From assembly GCF_000961885.1 (NCBI RefSeq), contig NZ_JZKH01000043.1:1-64000 (forward strand): DNA of 64,000 nucleotides, in the 5' to 3' direction. Position 1 is the stretch's first letter; each line of letters opens with the position of its first letter. A program made the position numbers and the translations under genes. The notes below the pieces were generated by a model. It searched no databases and was not told the DNA's origin. It was given only the letters and a program-made list of their open reading frames with translations. The stretch is from Streptomyces rubellomurinus (GTDB lineage: Bacteria; Actinomycetota; Actinomycetes; Streptomycetales; Streptomycetaceae). Of this stretch, positions 59,411 to 64,000 are shown piece after piece.

Positions 59411-60316
59411 ATGGCACGCGGTAAGCAGCCGAGCAAGGCCCAGCGGACGCCCAAGGTCCACCGGGCGATCGTCACGAACACCGTGGACGACTTCGAGGCC
59501 GCGTTCTGGCCCGACGAGCGGCCGGTGGACAACGCCGTCGTGATGACCATGGGCGCGCTGCACGAGGGCCACGCCGCGCTGGTCCGCGCCGCCCGCAAGC
59601 AGGTCGGCCCGGAGGGCCGGGTCGCGGTGACGGTCTTCGTCAACCCGCTGCAGTTCGGCGCCGGCGAGGACCTGGACCGCTACCCGCGCACCCTCGACGC
59701 CGACGTGAAGCTGGCCGAGGAGAACGGCGCCGACGTGGTCTTCGCCCCGTCCGTCGACGAGGTCTACCCCAACGGCGAGCCGCAGGTGCGGCTGGCGGCC
59801 GGCCCGATGGGCGAGCGCTTCGAGGGCGCCACCCGCCCGGGCCACTTCGACGGGGTGCTCACCGTCGTCGCCAAGCTGCTGCACATCACGGACCCGGACT
59901 ACGCCTTCTTCGGCGAGAAGGACGCCCAGCAGCTGGCGATCATCCAGCGGATGGTGGCCGACCTGGACTTCGACGTGGAGATCGTCGGCGTGCCGACCGT
60001 CCGCGAGGAGGACGGGCTGGCCCGCTCCTCGCGCAACCGCTACCTCTCGGAGGAGGAGCGCACCCGCGCCCTCGCCCTCTCCAAGGCCCTGTTCGCCGGC
60101 CGGGACGTCGCCGCGCAGGGCCCGAAGGCCGTGCGCGAAGCCGCCGCGGCCGCGCTCGACACCGCCGAGGGTGTCGACCTCGACTACCTCGCCCTGATCG
60201 ACCCGCACGACTTCACCGAGGCGGCGGACGACTTCCAGGGCGAGGCGGTGCTGGCCGTCGCCGCGAAGGTGGGCTCGACCCGCCTGATCGACAACGTCCG
60301 CATCATCGTCCGGTAG
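59411..60316 (+). CDS. panC: Pantoate-beta-alanine ligase (pantothenate synthetase)
   Basis: A 301-residue adenylate-forming ligase joining pantoate and beta-alanine. The HIGH-like motif is [66 protein letters not shown] and [15 protein letters not shown] are all diagnostic. The first ~20 residues ([18 protein letters not shown]) are a basic extension. It starts immediately after the DUF2520 stop and is followed by panD, which supplies beta-alanine. Confidence 0.96.
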   Translation: MARGKQPSKAQRTPKVHRAIVTNTVDDFEAAFWPDERPVDNAVVMTMGALHEGHAALVRAARKQVGPEGRVAVTVFVNPLQFGAGEDLDRYPRTLDADVKLAEENGADVVFAPSVDEVYPNGEPQVRLAAGPMGERFEGATRPGHFDGVLTVVAKLLHITDPDYAFFGEKDAQQLAIIQRMVADLDFDVEIVGVPTVREEDGLARSSRNRYLSEEERTRALALSKALFAGRDVAAQGPKAVREAAAAALDTAEGVDLDYLALIDPHDFTEAADDFQGEAVLAVAAKVGSTRLIDNVRIIVR

Positions 60317-60371
60317 TTCACGAAGAGCTCTTCCCCTCTCAGGCATGCACTCACAGGAGGCGTGACCCGCA

Positions 60372-60821
60372 ATGCTCCGCACCATGCTCAAGTCCAAGAT
60401 CCACCGGGCCACCGTGACCCAGGCCGACCTGCACTACGTCGGCTCCGTCACGGTGGACGAGGACCTGCTCGACGCCGCCGACCTGCTCCCCGGCGAGCTG
60501 GTCCACATCGTCGACATCAACAACGGCGCCCGGCTGGAGACGTACACCATCGCCGGCCCGCGCGGCACCGGCGTGATCGGCATCAACGGCGCGGCCGCCC
60601 GCCTGGTCCACCCCGGCGACCTGGTCATCCTCATCGCCTACGGGCAGATGGACACGGCCGAGGCCAAGGGCTACCAGCCGAAGGTCGTCTTCGTGGACGA
60701 GCGGAACCGGATCACCGGCATGGGCGGCGACCCGGCGGACGCCCCGGAGGGCAGCGGACTGCTGCGCGGGGACGCGGCGTACCGTGACGGGGACGGCGCG
60801 GCCACCTCGGCCACGCACTGA
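60372..60821 (+). CDS. panD: Aspartate 1-decarboxylase
   Basis: A 149-residue pyruvoyl enzyme producing beta-alanine. Self-cleavage occurs between Gly24 and Ser25 in [13 protein letters not shown], creating the pyruvoyl group; [20 protein letters not shown] and [11 protein letters not shown] are family blocks. The last ~35 residues (after VDERNRITG) are a Gly/Asp/Ala-rich tail longer than in E. coli, as in other actinobacteria. GGAGGCG precedes the ATG. Confidence 0.96.
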   Translation: MLRTMLKSKIHRATVTQADLHYVGSVTVDEDLLDAADLLPGELVHIVDINNGARLETYTIAGPRGTGVIGINGAAARLVHPGDLVILIAYGQMDTAEAKGYQPKVVFVDERNRITGMGGDPADAPEGSGLLRGDAAYRDGDGAATSATH

Positions 60822-60836
60822 AGGAGCCACTGAGCC

Positions 60837-62510
60837 ATGTCCGTTACGCATCGCCTCACCGCCCCGGCCCCCGGCTGGACCGCCACCACCGACGTGGTCG
60901 TGGTCGGCTCCGGCGTCGCCGGACTCACCGTCGCGCTCAACGTCCGCAAGGCCGGCCTGCGGGCCATGGTGGTCACCAAGGCGGTGCTGGACGAAGGCTC
61001 GACCCGCTGGGCCCAGGGCGGCATAGCCGCCGCCCTGGGTGAGGGGGACACCCCCGAGCAGCACCTGGACGACACCCTGGTGGCCGGCGCCGGGATCTGC
61101 GACGAGGAGGCCGTGCGCACCCTCGTCACCGAGGGCCCGGACGCCGTCCGCCGGCTGATCGCGGTCGGCGCCGACTTCGACCGCGACGAGGACGGCGAGA
61201 TCCTGCTCACCCGCGAGGGCGGCCACCACCGCCGCCGGATCGTGCACGCGGGCGGGGACGCCACCGGCGCGGAGGTCTCCCGCGCCCTGGTCGCCGCCGT
61301 CCGCGAGGACCCGGACCTCGAACTGATCGAGCACGCCCTCGTCCTCGACCTGCTGACCGACGCCGAGGGCCACGCCGCCGGGCTGACCCTGCACGTGATG
61401 GGCGAGGGCGCGCGCGACGGCGTCGGCGCCGTCCGGGCCCGCGCGGTGGTGCTCGCCACCGGCGGCATGGGCCAGGTCTTCTCCGCCACCACCAACCCGC
61501 CGGTCTCCACCGGCGACGGCGTGGCCCTGGCGCTGCGGGCCGGCGCCGCCGTCACCGACCTGGAGTTCGTCCAGTTCCACCCGACCGTGCTCTGGCTCGG
61601 CCCGGAGGCCGAGGGCCAGCAGCCGCTGGTCTCCGAGGCCGTGCGCGGCGAGGGCGCCCACCTGGTGGACGCGGACGGCGTGCGCTTCATGGTCGGGCAG
61701 CACGAGCTGGCCGAGCTGGCCCCGCGCGACATCGTCGCCAAGGCGATCACCCGGCGCATGCAGGAGCAGGGCGCCGACCACATGTACCTGGACGGGCGGC
61801 ACTTCGGCGCCGAGATGTGGGAGCACCGCTTCCCGACCATCCTCGCCGCCTGCCGCGCCCACGGCATCGACCCGGTCACCGAGCCGATCCCGATCTCCCC
61901 GGCCTCGCACCACGCCTCCGGCGGCGTCCGGACCGACCGGCACGGCCGCAGCTCCGTCCCCGGCCTGTACGCCTGCGGCGAGGTCGCCTGCACCGGGGTG
62001 CACGGCGCCAACCGGCTGGCCTCCAACTCCCTGCTGGAGGGCCTGGTCTTCGCCGAGCGGATCGCCGCCGACCTGGCCGAGCTGCACGCGGCCGGCGAAC
62101 TGCCCGAGCGCACCGTGGACGTCGCCGCCGCGCAGGCCGCCCGCGCGGTGCCGCTGCCGGCCTCCGAGGCGCGCGCCGAGATCCAGCGGCTGATGTCGCG
62201 CGGCGCGGGCGTGGTGCGCTCGGCCGCCTCGATGGCCGAGGCCGCGGCCGGGCTCGCGCTGATCGCCGAGCAGGCGTACGCGCACGTGGCCGAGGAGAAG
62301 CCGGCCGACCCCCGGGTGGAAACCTGGGAGGCCGCCAACCTGCTGACGGTCGCCACCGCCCTGGTCGCGGCGGCCGCGCAGCGCGAGGAGACCCGCGGCT
62401 GCCACTGGCGCGAGGACTTCCCCGAGCGCGACGACGCCCACTGGCGGCGCCACCTGATCACCACCCTCGCCGCCTCCGGCGACCTTGTCAGCACCCCTGA
62501 GGAGCAGTAG
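60837..62510 (+). CDS. nadB: L-aspartate oxidase
   Basis: A 557-residue flavoprotein oxidising aspartate to iminoaspartate, first step of de novo NAD synthesis. FAD motif VVVVGSGVAGLTVALNVRKA; STRWAQGGIAAALG; HHRRRIVHAGGDATG active-site Arg/His block; PISPASHHASGGVRTD; ACTGVHGANRLASNSLLEGL. It starts 15 bases after panD. The usual partner nadA (quinolinate synthase) is not between nadB and nadC here, so it must be elsewhere. Confidence 0.95.
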   Translation: MSVTHRLTAPAPGWTATTDVVVVGSGVAGLTVALNVRKAGLRAMVVTKAVLDEGSTRWAQGGIAAALGEGDTPEQHLDDTLVAGAGICDEEAVRTLVTEGPDAVRRLIAVGADFDRDEDGEILLTREGGHHRRRIVHAGGDATGAEVSRALVAAVREDPDLELIEHALVLDLLTDAEGHAAGLTLHVMGEGARDGVGAVRARAVVLATGGMGQVFSATTNPPVSTGDGVALALRAGAAVTDLEFVQFHPTVLWLGPEAEGQQPLVSEAVRGEGAHLVDADGVRFMVGQHELAELAPRDIVAKAITRRMQEQGADHMYLDGRHFGAEMWEHRFPTILAACRAHGIDPVTEPIPISPASHHASGGVRTDRHGRSSVPGLYACGEVACTGVHGANRLASNSLLEGLVFAERIAADLAELHAAGELPERTVDVAAAQAARAVPLPASEARAEIQRLMSRGAGVVRSAASMAEAAAGLALIAEQAYAHVAEEKPADPRVETWEAANLLTVATALVAAAAQREETRGCHWREDFPERDDAHWRRHLITTLAASGDLVSTPEEQ

Positions 62511-62514
62511 AACC

Positions 62515-63483
62515 ATGACCCACTCCCACGAGGAACTCCCCCTGGCCGACCAGGGCGGCTGCGGCGACGGCTGCGCCTGCGGGGACGGCGAGGGCTACGA
62601 GACCGGCCTGGACCCGCAGTTGGCGGAGCTGCTGGAGAACGCCGGGCTGGACCCGGTCGAGGTCGAGGACATCGCCACCCTGGCGCTGGCCGAGGACCTG
62701 GCCGGCGGCGAGGACGTCACCTCGGTGGCCACCGTGCCCGCCGACGCCGTCGCCACCGCCGACTTCACCGCCCGCGAGGGCGGCGTGGTGGCCGGCCTGC
62801 GGATCGCCGAGGCCGTCGTCTCGCTGGTCTGCGAGGAGGAGTTCGAGGTCGAGCGGCACGTCGAGGACGGCGACCGGGTCGAGGCCGGCCAGGTGCTGCT
62901 GTCGATCCGCTCCCGCACCCGCGACCTGCTCACCGCCGAGCGCAGCGCCCTCAACCTGCTCTGCCACCTGTCCGGCATCGCCACCGCGACCCGGGCCTGG
63001 GCGGACGCCCTGGAGGGCACCGGCGCCGTCGTCCGGGACACCCGCAAGACCACCCCGGGCCTGCGCGCGCTGGAGAAGTTCGCGGTGCGCTGCGGCGGCG
63101 GCGCCAACCACCGGATGGCGCTCTCGGACGCCGCGCTGGTGAAGGACAACCACGTGGTCGCGGCCGGCGGCGTGGCCGAGGCCTTCCGGGCCGTCCGGGC
63201 CGCCTACCCGGAGCTGCCGGTCGAGATCGAGGTGGACACCCTGGAGCAGATCGCGCCGGTGCTGGACGCCGGGGCCGACCTCATCCTGCTGGACAACTTC
63301 TCCGTCGAGCAGCTGAAGGAGGCCGTCGCGCTGGTGGCGGGCCGGGCCAGGCTGGAGGCCTCCGGCGGGCTGACCCTGGCCACCGCGCGCGAGGTCGCCC
63401 AGACTGGTGTCGACTTCCTGGCCGTGGGCGCGCTCACCCACTCCTCGCCGGTCCTGGACATCGGCCTGGACCTGCGCGCCTGA
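62515..63483 (+). CDS. nadC: Nicotinate-nucleotide diphosphorylase (carboxylating)
   Basis: A 322-residue quinolinate phosphoribosyltransferase making nicotinate mononucleotide. Family blocks: LAEDLAGGEDVTSVATVPA, RTRDLLTAERSALNLLCHLS, VRDTRKTTPGLRALEKFAVR, GGGANHRMALSDAALVKDNH and ASGGLTLATAREVAQTGVDF. The N-terminus has an unusual Cys/Gly/Asp cluster (Cys16, Cys20, Cys22 in GGCGDGCACGDG) ahead of the conserved domain. It begins four bases after the nadB stop. Confidence 0.95.
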   Translation: MTHSHEELPLADQGGCGDGCACGDGEGYETGLDPQLAELLENAGLDPVEVEDIATLALAEDLAGGEDVTSVATVPADAVATADFTAREGGVVAGLRIAEAVVSLVCEEEFEVERHVEDGDRVEAGQVLLSIRSRTRDLLTAERSALNLLCHLSGIATATRAWADALEGTGAVVRDTRKTTPGLRALEKFAVRCGGGANHRMALSDAALVKDNHVVAAGGVAEAFRAVRAAYPELPVEIEVDTLEQIAPVLDAGADLILLDNFSVEQLKEAVALVAGRARLEASGGLTLATAREVAQTGVDFLAVGALTHSSPVLDIGLDLRA

Positions 63484-63532
63484 CCGTCCGGAGTCGACCG
63501 CAGACCCGTCCCGACTCGCAGAAAGCGTCCCC

Positions 63533-64000
<468 letters not shown>

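Overview
The window is high-GC DNA with Streptomyces-type gene content, from a filamentous actinomycete of the Streptomycetaceae (Streptomyces or Kitasatospora; I cannot say which from sequence alone). Pointers are chaplin and rodlin-like surface proteins, the developmental sigma factor BldN with its anti-sigma factor RsbN, a BdtA-type small DNA-binding protein, a gamma-butyrolactone signalling locus, the rex-hemACD-hemB cluster, and the 32-residue ribosomal protein bS22. GTG starts and perfect GC-rich hairpin terminators are common. No tRNA, rRNA, insertion sequence, prophage or CRISPR array was found.

Layout. 0-4 kb: the end of an acyl-CoA carboxylase beta subunit, its epsilon subunit, two TetR regulators of the butyrolactone-receptor type and an AfsA-family butyrolactone synthase; three operator-like inverted repeats of one geometry lie in front of the last three genes. 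4-11 kb: a minus-strand run hemL, histidine phosphatase, ResA-like thioredoxin, ccdA, resB, ccsB (haem supply and cytochrome c maturation). 11-16 kb: a conserved protein, a MarR regulator, a PIG-V-like mannosyltransferase, a DUF4291 protein and a secreted SGNH hydrolase with a ricin-type lectin domain. 16-20.7 kb: a surface-protein island with four short chaplins, two tandem rodlin-like proteins and three other small secreted proteins, nearly all closed by strong hairpins. 20.7-26.9 kb: rex-hemA-hemC-hemD/cobA-hemB with a Rex operator. 26.9-35.2 kb: exonuclease, glutaredoxin-like protein, HAD hydrolase, bldN-rsbN, acyltransferase, epimerase, bS22 and bdtA. 35.4-47.7 kb: AcuC-like deacetylase, MFS transporter, proC, membrane proteins, ilvD, a methyltransferase, a TIM-barrel protein, Ppx/GppA phosphatase and a glycerophosphodiesterase.

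47.8-53.1 kb is the most unusual part: an accessory toxin-immunity locus. An ESX/WXG100-like protein and a large polymorphic toxin with a C-terminal glutamine-deamidase (Tox-PL type) fold are followed by a SUKH-4-type immunity protein. The roughly 1 kb between toxin and immunity genes is filled by an array of long palindromes organised partly as a 186-bp higher-order tandem repeat. The toxin carries Ser where the family normally has its nucleophilic Cys.

53.2-64 kb: a Cys-rich conserved protein, a stand-alone NuoD paralogue overlapping a MidA/NDUFAF7-type methyltransferase gene, a NarL-type two-component system, and a cofactor operon (DUF2520 protein, panC, panD, nadB, nadC, coaX) making pantothenate/CoA and NAD precursors.

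Connections between regions: BldN controls chaplin and rodlin genes in studied streptomycetes, and here regulator and likely targets lie within about 16 kb. Haem synthesis (two clusters), cytochrome c assembly, Rex redox sensing and the NuoD/MidA pair make the window rich in respiratory functions.
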